The translations under genes and the position numbers were made by a program. From Allokutzneria oryzae (GTDB taxonomy: Bacteria > Actinomycetota > Actinomycetes > Mycobacteriales > Pseudonocardiaceae): DNA of 64,000 nucleotides. Below the pieces are notes generated by a model. The model was not told the origin of the DNA and searched no databases. It saw nothing but the letters and a program-made list of their open reading frames with translations. The stretch's first letter is position 1; every line of letters begins with the position of its first letter. Location: NCBI RefSeq assembly GCF_042429765.1, contig NZ_JBHLZU010000015.1, positions 62,001 to 126,000 of the forward strand, in the 5' to 3' direction. Below, one piece after another: positions 41,935 through 50,012 of this stretch.

Positions 41935-42213
41935 ATGGCCGTCACCGTTTCCGTCCCCACCATCCTGCGCACGCACACCGGTGGCGAGAAGACGGTCGAG
42001 GCGTCCGGCGTCACCCTCGCCGAGATCATCGACGACCTGGAGAGCCGCCACGGCGGCCTGAAGACCCGTCTGGTCAAGGACGGCTCGTTGCACCGCTTCA
42101 TCAACGTCTACGTCAACGACGAGGACGTGCGCTTCGCCGGTGGGCTGGAGGCCGCGGTCAAGGACGGCGACAACGTCACCATCCTGCCCGCCGTCGCCGG
42201 CGGCTCCCGCTAA
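41935..42213 (+). CDS. cysO: ubiquitin-like sulfur carrier CysO (MoaD/ThiS family)
   Basis: The 92-residue beta-grasp protein closely matches mycobacterial CysO: VSVPTILRTHTGGEKTVEAS, FINVYVNDEDVRF and VTILPAVAGG. The reactive diglycine is G89-G90, but the chain continues with Ser-Arg before the stop, whereas mycobacterial CysO ends at GG. A protease must expose the diglycine before thiocarboxylation. A ribosome site (TGGAGGA) precedes ATG 41935. CysM then uses the thiocarboxylate. Confidence 0.93.
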   Translation: MAVTVSVPTILRTHTGGEKTVEASGVTLAEIIDDLESRHGGLKTRLVKDGSLHRFINVYVNDEDVRFAGGLEAAVKDGDNVTILPAVAGGSR

Positions 42214-42217
42214 GCGG

Positions 42218-43168
42218 ATGGCCAGGTACGACTCGCTGCTCGACGCGCTCGGCGACACCCCGCTGATCGGTCTGCCGCGGTTGTCGCAGGCAGAGAACGT
42301 GCGCCTGTGGGCGAAGCTGGAGGACCGCAACCCGACCGGCTCGATCAAGGACCGGCCCGCGCTGGCCATGATCGAGGCGGCGGAGCGGGACGGCAGGCTG
42401 CGCCCCGGGTGCACGATCCTGGAGCCCACCTCGGGCAACACCGGCATCGCGCTGGCCATGGCGGCCAAGCTCAAGGGCTACGCGCTGGTCTGCGTGATGC
42501 CGGAGAACACCTCGGTGGAGCGGCGCCAGCTGCTGCTGGCCTACGGCGCCCGGATCATCACCTCGCCCGCGGCGGGCGGCTCGAACCAGGCGGTGGCCAC
42601 CGCGAAGAAGATCTCCGCGGAGAACCCGGACTGGGTCATGCTCTACCAGTACGGCAACCCCGCGAACGCGGAGGCGCACTACCGGGGTACGGGACCGGAG
42701 CTGCTGCGCGACCTGCCGACGCTGACCCACTTCGTCGGCGGCCTCGGCACCACCGGCACGCTGGTCGGCGTCGGCCGCTACCTCCGTCAGCACAAGAAGG
42801 ACGTCCAGATCGTCGCGGCCGAACCCCGCTACGGCGAGCTGGTCTACGGCCTGCGCAACCTGGACGAGGGCTTCGTCCCGGAGCTCTACGACCCGGAGGT
42901 CCTCACCGGGCGGTTCTCGGTCGGCTCACTCGACGCACTCCGCCGCACCCGGCAGCTGCTTGAGCTCGAAGGCATCTTCGCGGGCATCTCCACGGGAGCG
43001 GTGCTGCACGCGGCCCTCGCGGTCGCGGAGAAGGCGGCCGGAGCCGGGGAGAGCGCGGACATCGCCTTCATCGTGGCGGACGCGGGCTGGAAGTACCTCT
43101 CCACCGGCGCCTACTCCGGCACCCTCGAAGAGGCCGCGGCCCGCATCGACGGCCACCTCTGGGCCTGA
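42218..43168 (+). CDS. cysM: CysO-dependent O-phosphoserine sulfhydrylase
   Basis: The 316-residue PLP enzyme has K44 in PTGSIKDRPAL as the Schiff-base lysine, TSGNTGIALAMAA as the substrate loop and GGLGTTGTL as the phosphate-binding loop. EPRYGELVYGLRNLDEGF matches the region that gives mycobacterial CysM its preference for O-phosphoserine and CysO-thiocarboxylate. The product is CysO-cysteine. ATG 42218 is 4 bp after the cysO stop. The 3' end is 3 bp from a convergent SMP-30 gene. Confidence 0.94.
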   Translation: MARYDSLLDALGDTPLIGLPRLSQAENVRLWAKLEDRNPTGSIKDRPALAMIEAAERDGRLRPGCTILEPTSGNTGIALAMAAKLKGYALVCVMPENTSVERRQLLLAYGARIITSPAAGGSNQAVATAKKISAENPDWVMLYQYGNPANAEAHYRGTGPELLRDLPTLTHFVGGLGTTGTLVGVGRYLRQHKKDVQIVAAEPRYGELVYGLRNLDEGFVPELYDPEVLTGRFSVGSLDALRRTRQLLELEGIFAGISTGAVLHAALAVAEKAAGAGESADIAFIVADAGWKYLSTGAYSGTLEEAAARIDGHLWA

Positions 43169-43171
43169 CGG

Positions 43172-44029
43172 TCAGCCGGTGAAGATGGGGGTGGGAGTCC
43201 CCTGCGCGATGTCGGGGAAGACGAAGAGCGAGCCAGCGAGCGGTTGGGTGGCCAGCGTCTCCTCGGGGAGGTCGGTGCGGGCCGACGTCACGTAGAGGTC
43301 CGTGAAACCGTTGCCACCAAAGCAACACGCCGTGGGGCGGGACACCGGCAGCTGCAGCTCCCGGTCCAGTCGGCCGTCCGGGGTGTAGCGGCGGACCGCC
43401 GCGCCGTCCCACAGCGCGACCCACACGCAGCCGTCCACGTCCACGCAGATCCCGTCGGGACTGCCCTCGCCGGTGACCTCGCAGAGGGGGCGGCGGTTGG
43501 CCACGTCGCCCGACTCGCGGTCGTAGTCGAAGACGTCGACGCGGCGCGTCGGGGTGTCGACGTAGTACATCAGCGAGCTGTCCGGGCTCCAGGCGATGCC
43601 GTTGCTCACCGTCACGTCGTCGAGCACGACCTTGGCCGCGCCGTCGGGCTCCACCCGCGCGAGCCAGCCGCCGCCGGGAGCGGTGTCGTAGCGCATGGTG
43701 CCCGCCCACAGCCGCCCCGCCGGGTCGATCGCGGCGTCGTTGCCGCGCACTCCGTCGCGGGCCCAGTAGACCAGCCATCGTTTGCTGTCGTCCCTGTCCC
43801 ACAACGCGATCCCGTCGCGGAGGTTGAGCACCAGCCCGCCGCGCGTGCGGGGCTTGGCCGCGCCGACGTGTTGCGGCAGCACCGACGAGTCGTCCGAACC
43901 GCGGTCCGGGTGGTAGCGGTGGACCTCGCTGCGCAGCACGTCCACCCAGAGCAGCGTGCCCGTGGTGATGTCCCAGGTCGGCCCTTCGCCCAGCTCGGCC
44001 TCGGCTTTCAGCGCCACCTCACTGATCAC
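43172..44029 (-). CDS. SMP-30/gluconolactonase-family beta-propeller protein
   Basis: The 285-residue six-bladed propeller protein of the SMP-30/LRE family has ELGEGPTWDITTGTLLWVDV at the start (metal-binding Glu), RGNDAAIDPAGRLWAGTM with the Asn ligand, VSNGIAWSPD and SPDGICVDVDGCVWVALW. Such calcium- or zinc-dependent enzymes hydrolyse sugar lactones; the true substrate is unknown. It is not part of the mycobacterial gene order, so it is an insertion between cysM and the rhomboid genes. A leaderless -10 box precedes GTG 44029. Confidence 0.87.
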   Translation of the reverse strand: MISEVALKAEAELGEGPTWDITTGTLLWVDVLRSEVHRYHPDRGSDDSSVLPQHVGAAKPRTRGGLVLNLRDGIALWDRDDSKRWLVYWARDGVRGNDAAIDPAGRLWAGTMRYDTAPGGGWLARVEPDGAAKVVLDDVTVSNGIAWSPDSSLMYYVDTPTRRVDVFDYDRESGDVANRRPLCEVTGEGSPDGICVDVDGCVWVALWDGAAVRRYTPDGRLDRELQLPVSRPTACCFGGNGFTDLYVTSARTDLPEETLATQPLAGSLFVFPDIAQGTPTPIFTG

Positions 44030-44035
44030 CAGATG

Positions 44036-44041
44036 ACCCTA
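44036..44041 (-). promoter_or_regulatory. leaderless -10 box TAGGGT for the SMP-30 gene
   Basis: TAGGGT lies 6 nt before GTG 44029. Confidence 0.4.
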
Positions 44042-44095
44042 GTCCCTGAGACGTGAATCCGGGTCACCCCTGATGTGCCGATCCTGCTACAGACC

Positions 44096-44101
44096 TAGCG
44101 T
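44096..44101 (+). promoter_or_regulatory. leaderless -10 box TAGCGT for the first rhomboid-like gene
   Basis: TAGCGT lies 7 nt before ATG 44109 and favours that start over the ATG at 44154. Confidence 0.5.
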
Positions 44102-44108
44102 TTGCCCC

Positions 44109-44714
44109 ATGTTCGCGTCAGCCACAGCTCAGCAGTCCAGCCCGCAGGGCACCATGATGTCCGAGCGGTCCGCGGGCCGGATCATGCTCGGGGTTGCCGC
44201 GGTCCTGTTCGCCGTGACGGTGCTCCAGTCGCTGCTCGCGCCGCTGGTCTACTTCCCCGGCATCTCCCAGGGCAGCGTCCTCGGCTTCTTCGCGGTGCTG
44301 TGGGCGCCGCTGGTCAACAACGGCCTCGGCTCGCTGCTGGTGGCGCTCGTGTGGACCGTGCCCATCGGCTACCTCGCGCTGCGGCACCTCGGCGCACGGC
44401 ACGTCGCCGTGATCGCCGCCGTGAGCTGGGTGGTCGGCGGCCTGGCGCTGTGGATGAACGCGCCGCACTCCAGCTACTCCGGTTCGTACATCGTGGTCGC
44501 GGGTCTGCTCGGCGTGCTCATCGCCCGGCGCTGCTTCGGCGCCGACAAGGACGGTGACACCACGGCAACGTGGCTGTTCCTGCTCTTCGCCGTGACCCTG
44601 TTCTTCCGGACCAGCGCCTCGCTGTCCGGCTTCGCCGCGCACCTCATCGCCGCTGGTGCCGCGGTCGGCGCGTCGTGGCTGATCACCGGCGGGGGAATCA
44701 GGGTTCGACCCTGA
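44109..44714 (+). CDS. rhomboid-like membrane protein (divergent paralogue)
   Basis: This 201-residue, six-helix membrane protein has the same helix layout as the canonical rhomboid just downstream. The oxyanion-side H-x3-N motif is lost (VNNGLGSL in its place), but a Ser in YSGSYIVVAG and a His in GFAAHLIAAG remain where the catalytic dyad should be. It could be a degenerate, non-proteolytic partner or a divergent protease. It probably arose by tandem duplication; the pair is 35 bp apart. Confidence 0.65.
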   Translation: MFASATAQQSSPQGTMMSERSAGRIMLGVAAVLFAVTVLQSLLAPLVYFPGISQGSVLGFFAVLWAPLVNNGLGSLLVALVWTVPIGYLALRHLGARHVAVIAAVSWVVGGLALWMNAPHSSYSGSYIVVAGLLGVLIARRCFGADKDGDTTATWLFLLFAVTLFFRTSASLSGFAAHLIAAGAAVGASWLITGGGIRVRP

Positions 44715-44736
44715 TGCCACCCCTGCCTGGCTGACG

Positions 44737-44742
44737 TAGCCT
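44737..44742 (+). promoter_or_regulatory. leaderless -10 box TAGCCT for the second rhomboid gene
   Basis: TAGCCT lies 7 nt before GTG 44750; no ribosome site is present. Confidence 0.45.
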
Positions 44743-44749
44743 CGGCAGG

Positions 44750-45397
44750 GTGCAGCCCACTCCCGGAACGACTCCGACGCCCCGTCCAGGCGCGCGTGTG
44801 TTGCCCGCTCAACCGAAGCAGGCGGCCATCGTCATCGCGGGGTTCGTCGCTGCCCTCTACCTCATCGAGCTGATCGACGTGATCACCGGCGGCGCGCTCG
44901 ACGCCGGTGGCATCACCCCGCGCGAGCTCTCCGGGCTCACCGGCATCCTGTGGGCGCCCGCGCTGCACTTCGGCTGGGAGCACCTCGCCGCCAACACGAT
45001 TCCCGTGCTGGTGCTGGGATTCCTCACGATGGCGGGCGGGATCGGCCAGTTCGTCGCGGTCACCGCGACCATCTGGGTGGTCGGCGGCGTCGGCGTCTGG
45101 CTGGTCGCCCCCGAGGGCACCATCCACGCCGGGGCGTCGATCCTGATCTTCGGGTGGCTGACCTTCCTGCTGCTGCGCGGGTTCCTCACCCGGCGCTTCC
45201 TGCAGATCGCGCTCGCGGTCGTGCTGTTCTTCCTCTACGGCAGCGCCCTGTGGGGGATCCTGCCGGGCCAGCCGGGGATCTCCTGGCAGGGCCACCTCTT
45301 CGGCGCCGTCGGCGGCGTGCTCGCCGCGTGGCTGGTCGCCAAGTCGGGCAGGCAACCCAGGGCCACCCCGGAGCTGCCCGGTAGCCTCGGGATGTGA
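44750..45397 (+). CDS. rhomboid-family intramembrane serine protease (Rv1337-like)
   Basis: The 215-residue membrane protein has the rhomboid core: WEHLAANT with H78 and N82 lining the oxyanion hole, nucleophile S130 in IHAGASILIFGW (GAS) and H182 in WQGHLFGAVGG. It cuts transmembrane substrates, as yet unknown. The position before murI is conserved in mycobacteria (Rv1337-Rv1338). Its stop overlaps the murI start (GTGA), so the two are coupled. Confidence 0.87.
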   Translation: MQPTPGTTPTPRPGARVLPAQPKQAAIVIAGFVAALYLIELIDVITGGALDAGGITPRELSGLTGILWAPALHFGWEHLAANTIPVLVLGFLTMAGGIGQFVAVTATIWVVGGVGVWLVAPEGTIHAGASILIFGWLTFLLLRGFLTRRFLQIALAVVLFFLYGSALWGILPGQPGISWQGHLFGAVGGVLAAWLVAKSGRQPRATPELPGSLGM

Positions 45398-46218
45398 CCA
45401 GCGCGCCGATCGGGATCTTCGACTCCGGGGTCGGCGGGCTGACCGTCGCCCGCGCCATCCTCGACCAGCTCCCCGCCGAGCGGCTGCGCTACGTCGGCGA
45501 CACCGCGCACTCCCCGTACGGACCGCTGCCCATCGCGAAGGTCAGGGAGCACGCGCTCGGCGTCGCCGACCGGCTCGTGGCCAGCGGGGTCAAGGCCCTT
45601 GTCATAGCGTGCAATTCCGCGTCCGCGGCGTGCCTGCGCGACGCGCGCGAGCGCTACGAGGTCCCGGTCGTCGAGGTCGTGCTCCCCGCGGTGCGCCGCG
45701 CCGTCGCGGCCACGCGCAGCGGTCGCATCGGCGTGATCGGCACCCGCGCCACCGTGACCTCGCGCGCCTACGAGGACGCCTTCGCCGCGGCCCCCGACGT
45801 GCGGATCACCAGCGTCGCCTGCCCGCGCTTCGCGGACTTCGTCGAGCGCGGGGTGACCTCCGGCAGGCAGATCCTCGGGCTGGCACAGAGCTACCTGGAA
45901 CCGTTGCAGCGCGCCGAAGTCGACACCGTCGTGCTCGGGTGCACGCACTACCCGATGCTCACCGGTGTGCTCCAGCTCGTGATGGGCGACTCGGTCACGC
46001 TGGTCTCCAGCGCCGAGGAGACGGCCAAGGACGTCGTGCGCGTGCTGACCACCCACGACCTGCTGGCCGAGCCGGGCGAGCAGCCTCCGCACCACGAGTT
46101 CATCGCGACCGGCCCGCCGCAACCCTTCACCAAGCTGGCGCACCGCTTCCTCGGGCCGGTGCTCGGCACCGTGACCGGCTCGGGTGACGGACTGCTACCG
46201 GTGTCCGGAGCCGGTTGA
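45394..46218 (+). CDS. murI: glutamate racemase
   Basis: The 274-residue enzyme has the two catalytic cysteines, C73 in VIACNSASAA and the second in VVLGCTHYPML, plus GIFDSGVGGLTVAR and GDTAHSPYG. It makes D-glutamate for peptidoglycan. GTG 45394 overlaps the rhomboid stop by 4 bp. Confidence 0.95.
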   Translation: MTSAPIGIFDSGVGGLTVARAILDQLPAERLRYVGDTAHSPYGPLPIAKVREHALGVADRLVASGVKALVIACNSASAACLRDARERYEVPVVEVVLPAVRRAVAATRSGRIGVIGTRATVTSRAYEDAFAAAPDVRITSVACPRFADFVERGVTSGRQILGLAQSYLEPLQRAEVDTVVLGCTHYPMLTGVLQLVMGDSVTLVSSAEETAKDVVRVLTTHDLLAEPGEQPPHHEFIATGPPQPFTKLAHRFLGPVLGTVTGSGDGLLPVSGAG

Positions 46219-46266
46219 CCGGAACGACGGCTGGGCGAGCGCGCTCAGCCGTGCCACCCTCGACGG

Positions 46267-47094
46267 GTGCTGCTGACCATCCTCGGCTGCTCCGGCAGCC
46301 TTCCCGGCCCCAACGCCCCCGCCTCGGGCTACCTCGTTGAGGCGGACGGGTTCCGGTTGCTCATCGACCTGGGCAACGGAGCGCTCGGCGCCCTCCAGTC
46401 GCGGTGCGACCCGTTCTCGGTGGACGCGGTCATGCTTTCACATTTGCACCCGGACCACTGCGCGGACTTCTCGGCGCTGACGGTGCTTCGCCGCTACCAC
46501 CCCGCGCCGCCGTACGACCCCAGGGAGGAGCGGCTGCCCGTGTTCGCTCCGGAGGAGGCGCCGACCCGCCTGGCGGCCGCGTACGCGCCGAGCGAGCGGG
46601 AACGCGCGGAGACCGACCTGTCCGACGTCTTCGAGTTCCACGCCCTCGCGGAGGAGACCGTCCACATTGGACCGTTCGAGGTGACCGCCGCGCGCGTCGC
46701 GCACCCGTGCACCGCGTTCGGTTTCCGCGTCTCCCACGACGGCCAGAACCTCGTCTACACCGGGGACAGCGGGCCGTGCGAAGCGTTGGCGCGCTTGGCA
46801 GAAGGCGCCAACCTGCTGCTGTCCGAGGCGTCATGGCCGCACAGCCCCGCCAACCCCGTCGACGTGCACATGTCCGGCAGGGACGCCGGTGAGCTGGCCA
46901 GGACCGCGGGAGTCCGCCAGCTGCTGCTCACCCACGTGCCGCCGTGGACCGACCGGAGAGCGATGCTCAGCGAGGCCCGCGCGGTGTTCGCCGGGCCGAT
47001 CCAGCTCGCCGAGCAGGGCGTGACCTATCCGATCGGTCCACAGCACGGCTCAGGAGTTGTTCGTCGGCACGCGGCCCTCCCACACCGCCGATGA
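46267..47094 (+). CDS. MBL-fold hydrolase, Rv1339-like
   Basis: The 275-residue metallo-beta-lactamase-fold protein has H59-x-H61-x-D63-H64 (SHLHPDHCADF), later His and Asp ligands (AHPCTAFG, YTGDSGPC) and LLTHVPPW. The M. tuberculosis homologue Rv1339, in the same place between murI and rph, has been reported as an atypical cyclic-nucleotide phosphodiesterase, so this protein may lower cAMP. Its last 45 bp overlap the DUF2231 gene tail to tail. Confidence 0.88.
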   Translation: MLLTILGCSGSLPGPNAPASGYLVEADGFRLLIDLGNGALGALQSRCDPFSVDAVMLSHLHPDHCADFSALTVLRRYHPAPPYDPREERLPVFAPEEAPTRLAAAYAPSERERAETDLSDVFEFHALAEETVHIGPFEVTAARVAHPCTAFGFRVSHDGQNLVYTGDSGPCEALARLAEGANLLLSEASWPHSPANPVDVHMSGRDAGELARTAGVRQLLLTHVPPWTDRRAMLSEARAVFAGPIQLAEQGVTYPIGPQHGSGVVRRHAALPHRR

Positions 47095-47565
47095 GCCGGT
47101 GTGCCCGGTGCGCACCACCTGCACGGCGGTGCCGACCGCGAGCGCGACGGTGAGAACGGCCGCCCCGACGCCAACCAGTCGCCAGACGCGGGCACGGGAG
47201 TCGGTGGGATCCGGCTCCCGGTCCGTCGCCCGGCCCGCAAGGACCAGCACGAGCACGGCGACGCCGAAGGCGATCGCGAGCGGCAGCAGCACCGAAGCCA
47301 GCCCGGAGTGCTCCTGCACGAGCGGGTTCGCTCCACCCGTGGCCATGTTCAGCTGGTCGCCGCTGAACATCGCGACGGGCACCGCGGCGACGCCGAGCAC
47401 GGTCAGCGCGAGCACCGGCCAGCCGAAGCGGCGGCGCCATGCCGGGCGCAGCGCGATCATGGTCGCGGTCACAGCGGCGAGGGGGAGCAGCACCACGACG
47501 GCGTGCACGACGAGCGGGTGCAGTGGAAGGCCGTCGACGGTGGTCAGATCCTGTGCGAGCACCAT
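47050..47565 (-). CDS. DUF2231 family membrane protein
   Basis: The 171-residue protein has four membrane helices; GLPLHPLVVHAVVVLLPLA near the start carries the conserved His pair of DUF2231, which may bind haem or metal. The family function is unknown. ATG 47565 is used; TTG 47577 is possible. It is on the opposite strand to the conserved MBL-rph genes and has been inserted between them. Confidence 0.8.
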   Translation of the reverse strand: MVLAQDLTTVDGLPLHPLVVHAVVVLLPLAAVTATMIALRPAWRRRFGWPVLALTVLGVAAVPVAMFSGDQLNMATGGANPLVQEHSGLASVLLPLAIAFGVAVLVLVLAGRATDREPDPTDSRARVWRLVGVGAAVLTVALAVGTAVQVVRTGHTGSSAVWEGRVPTNNS

Positions 47566-47627
47566 GCCCGTATTCAACGTGCCCGGGCTCGCGGTGGTTC
47601 AACGACAAGCCGGATCGGCGGTCACTC

Positions 47628-47633
47628 TAAGCT
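47628..47633 (+). promoter_or_regulatory. leaderless -10 box TAAGCT for rph-rdgB
   Basis: TAAGCT lies 6 nt before GTG 47640; no ribosome site is seen. Confidence 0.45.
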
Positions 47634-47639
47634 GTCCGG

Positions 47640-48398
47640 GTGGCACGTACCGACGGCAGAAGCGATGAGGCCCTCCGGGCGATCCGGATCACCCGAGGTT
47701 TCCAGGAGTGGCCAGCGGGCTCGGTCCTGGTGGAGTTCGGCAAGACCAAGGTGCTCTGCGCGGCCAGCGTCCAGGACGGCGTTCCCCGCTGGCGCGCGGG
47801 GTCCGGCAAGGGCTGGGTGACCGCCGAGTACGCGATGCTTCCCTCGGCGACGCACACCCGCGGCGACCGCGAGTCGATCAAGGGACGCGTCGGCGGGCGC
47901 ACGCACGAGATCAGCAGGCTGATCGGCCGCTCGTTGCGCGCCTGCATCGACCTGTCGGCGCTCGGTGAGAACACCATCAACATCGACTGCGACGTGATCC
48001 AGGCCGACGGCGGCACCAGGACCGCGGCGATCACCGGCGCCTACGTCGCGCTCGCCGACGCGATCACCTGGCTGGGCGCGGCGGGCAAGCTCGCCGACCC
48101 CAAGCCGCTGTCCTGCTCGATCGCGGCGGTCAGCGTGGGCGTGGTGGACGGGCGCGTGCGCCTGGACCTGCCCTACGAGGAGGACTCGCGGGCCGAGGTC
48201 GACATGAACGTCGTGGCGACCGACGCGGGCACCCTGGTCGAGGTGCAGGGCACCGGCGAGGGCGCCACCTTCGCGCGCTCCACTCTGGACCGCATGCTCG
48301 ACGTGGCGCTCGCGGGCTGCGCGCAGCTCTCCCGGCTGCAGGCCGAGGTGCTGGCCGAGCCGTACCCCGGCGAGCTGCCCTCCGGGGCGAAGGCGTGA
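47640..48398 (+). CDS. rph: ribonuclease PH
   Basis: The 252-residue phosphorolytic 3' exoribonuclease carries GRVGGRTHEISRLIGRSLRA (RNA binding), INIDCDVIQADGGTRTAAI (catalytic Asp region) and VDMNVVATDAGTLVEVQGTG. It trims the 3' end of tRNA precursors with phosphate. It is coupled to rdgB by a GTGA overlap, as in other actinobacteria. Confidence 0.96.
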   Translation: MARTDGRSDEALRAIRITRGFQEWPAGSVLVEFGKTKVLCAASVQDGVPRWRAGSGKGWVTAEYAMLPSATHTRGDRESIKGRVGGRTHEISRLIGRSLRACIDLSALGENTINIDCDVIQADGGTRTAAITGAYVALADAITWLGAAGKLADPKPLSCSIAAVSVGVVDGRVRLDLPYEEDSRAEVDMNVVATDAGTLVEVQGTGEGATFARSTLDRMLDVALAGCAQLSRLQAEVLAEPYPGELPSGAKA

Positions 48399-49003
48399 CC
48401 CGGGTCCTGCTCGCCTCGCGCAACGCGAAGAAGCTCGGCGAGCTCCGCCGCATCCTTGAGGCCGAGAACGTGCGCGGCGTCGAGATCATCGGGCTCGACG
48501 AGGTCCCGCCGTTCGAAGAGGCGCCGGAGACCGGCGCGACCTTCGAGGAGAACGCGCTGGCCAAGGCCAGGGACGCGGTGGCGGCGACCGGTCTGCCCAC
48601 CATCGCCGACGACTCCGGCATCGCCGTCGACGCCCTCAACGGCATGCCCGGCGTGCTCTCCGCGCGGTGGGCGGGCGGCCACGGCGACGACGCCGCCAAC
48701 ACCGCCCTGGTGCTGGCGCAGCTCTCCGACACCCCCGACGAGCGGCGCGGCGGCGGCTTCGTGTGCGCGGCGGCGCTGGTGCTGCCGACCGGCGAGGAGC
48801 ACGTCGTGCGCGGCGAGTGGCGCGGCGTCCTGGCGCGCAAGCCCAGTGGCACCAACGGTTTCGGCTACGACCCGATCTTCGTCCCCGCGGGCGGGGACCG
48901 GACCTCCGCCGAGATGGACCCCGCGGAGAAGGACGCGGCGTCGCACCGGGGCCTCGCGATGCGGGCCCTGCTGCCGCACCTGCGCGAGCTAGCCGGGCAG
49001 TAG
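48395..49003 (+). CDS. rdgB: RdgB/HAM1 XTP/dITP pyrophosphatase
   Basis: The 202-residue Ham1-fold enzyme has ASRNAKKLGELRRIL, ETGATFEENALAKA, ADDSGIAVDALNGMPGV and the substrate site PSGTNGFGYDPIF. It removes non-canonical purine nucleotides (ITP, XTP and deoxy forms). GTG 48395 overlaps rph by 4 bp. The last 15 bp overlap the end of the serine hydrolase gene on the other strand. Confidence 0.95.
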   Translation: MTRVLLASRNAKKLGELRRILEAENVRGVEIIGLDEVPPFEEAPETGATFEENALAKARDAVAATGLPTIADDSGIAVDALNGMPGVLSARWAGGHGDDAANTALVLAQLSDTPDERRGGGFVCAAALVLPTGEEHVVRGEWRGVLARKPSGTNGFGYDPIFVPAGGDRTSAEMDPAEKDAASHRGLAMRALLPHLRELAGQ

Positions 49004-49903
49004 CGGCCGCAGGACCCGGGTGGCTTCGGTGACCATCCGGGACCCGGAGGCCCACTGCGCGCCGCCCGGAGTCCGGGACAGCACCGCGACGACGTAGCGG
49101 TCGTTGTCGCCGATCACGCCGCTGGTGTGCAGCTCCATGGCACCGCCACCGGCGGACCAGCCCTGCTTGATCGCCCGGGGCAGGCCGTCGAAGGCCTGGG
49201 GGATGCCGAAGTCCTGGCGGAACCCGTCCGCCGCGACATCGGGGGCGGACCGCAGCGCCTCCATGATCGCGTTCCTGGCGTCGTCGGGCATCGTGCCGAG
49301 GATGTAGTTGTAGATCTTCACGACGTCGCGCGGGGAGATCAGCGTGTCGCCCCAGCGGCCCTCGCGCGCGGGCGGCTGCGATGCCAGCCCGAGCCTGGCC
49401 GTCACCCTGCGCACGATCTGGGTGCCGCCGTTGGCCGTCCACAGCTCGCTGGCGACCCTGTCGTCGCTGAGCGAGAGCATCCGCGCGAGCCTGGCGCTGT
49501 CGGGCGTCTGGGTGCCCCGGTCGAGCGCGTCGATCGCGATCATCAGCTTGACCAGTGACGCGGACCGGAACCCTCGGTCGGCGTCCTCCTCGAACACCGG
49601 CGCGCCGATCTCCCGGTCGAACACGATCACCGACACGGTCGATGAGCCGGCCGCCTCGCGCAGCGACTTCTGCATCGCGAGGTAGCCGGGCCCGTGGTTG
49701 GCTCGCGAGGAGACGCGGGGCTCTGGTTTCGGGTCTGGCCGAGGTGTCCGCTCGGCCTGGCTCTCCGCCCCCGGCGGGGCGGGCAGGACCTCGACGAAGG
49801 CGTCGTCGGTCCTACTGGCCCCGCTCGCCGCGCTGAGCAGGGCCGCACATGTCAGCAACACGGCGGTGACCGCCGCGCTGACCAGGACAACCATGGGTCT
49901 CAC
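48989..49903 (-). CDS. class A beta-lactamase-related serine hydrolase, membrane-anchored or secreted
   Basis: The 304-residue precursor has an N-terminal hydrophobic leader (about 4-28), a Pro-rich linker and a penicilloyl-serine fold domain. SASLVKLMIAID supplies S-x-x-K, LSDDRVAS takes the place of SDN, and IKQGWSAGG takes the place of KTG. Because KTG is KQG and the Glu of the omega loop is not evident, true beta-lactamase activity is doubtful; a D,D-peptidase-like or binding role is as likely. GTG 49903 is used; ATG 49894 is possible. Confidence 0.78.
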   Translation of the reverse strand: MRPMVVLVSAAVTAVLLTCAALLSAASGASRTDDAFVEVLPAPPGAESQAERTPRPDPKPEPRVSSRANHGPGYLAMQKSLREAAGSSTVSVIVFDREIGAPVFEEDADRGFRSASLVKLMIAIDALDRGTQTPDSARLARMLSLSDDRVASELWTANGGTQIVRRVTARLGLASQPPAREGRWGDTLISPRDVVKIYNYILGTMPDDARNAIMEALRSAPDVAADGFRQDFGIPQAFDGLPRAIKQGWSAGGGAMELHTSGVIGDNDRYVVAVLSRTPGGAQWASGSRMVTEATRVLRPLLPG

Positions 49904-50012
49904 GACCGGTGGTACGCGGGCCGTTCACCCGAAAGTTGTGGGAGAGCCCCGGCAACTTCCCGCCCGGTCGTGCCGTACGGAAGCCCTGGTCAGCCAGGTT
50001 GCATCGGGTCGG

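Noticed and set aside
48989..49903. Beta-lactamase resistance determinant
   Set aside because: SxxK is present, but KTG is replaced by KQG and the omega-loop Glu is not evident, so only a fold-level call is justified.
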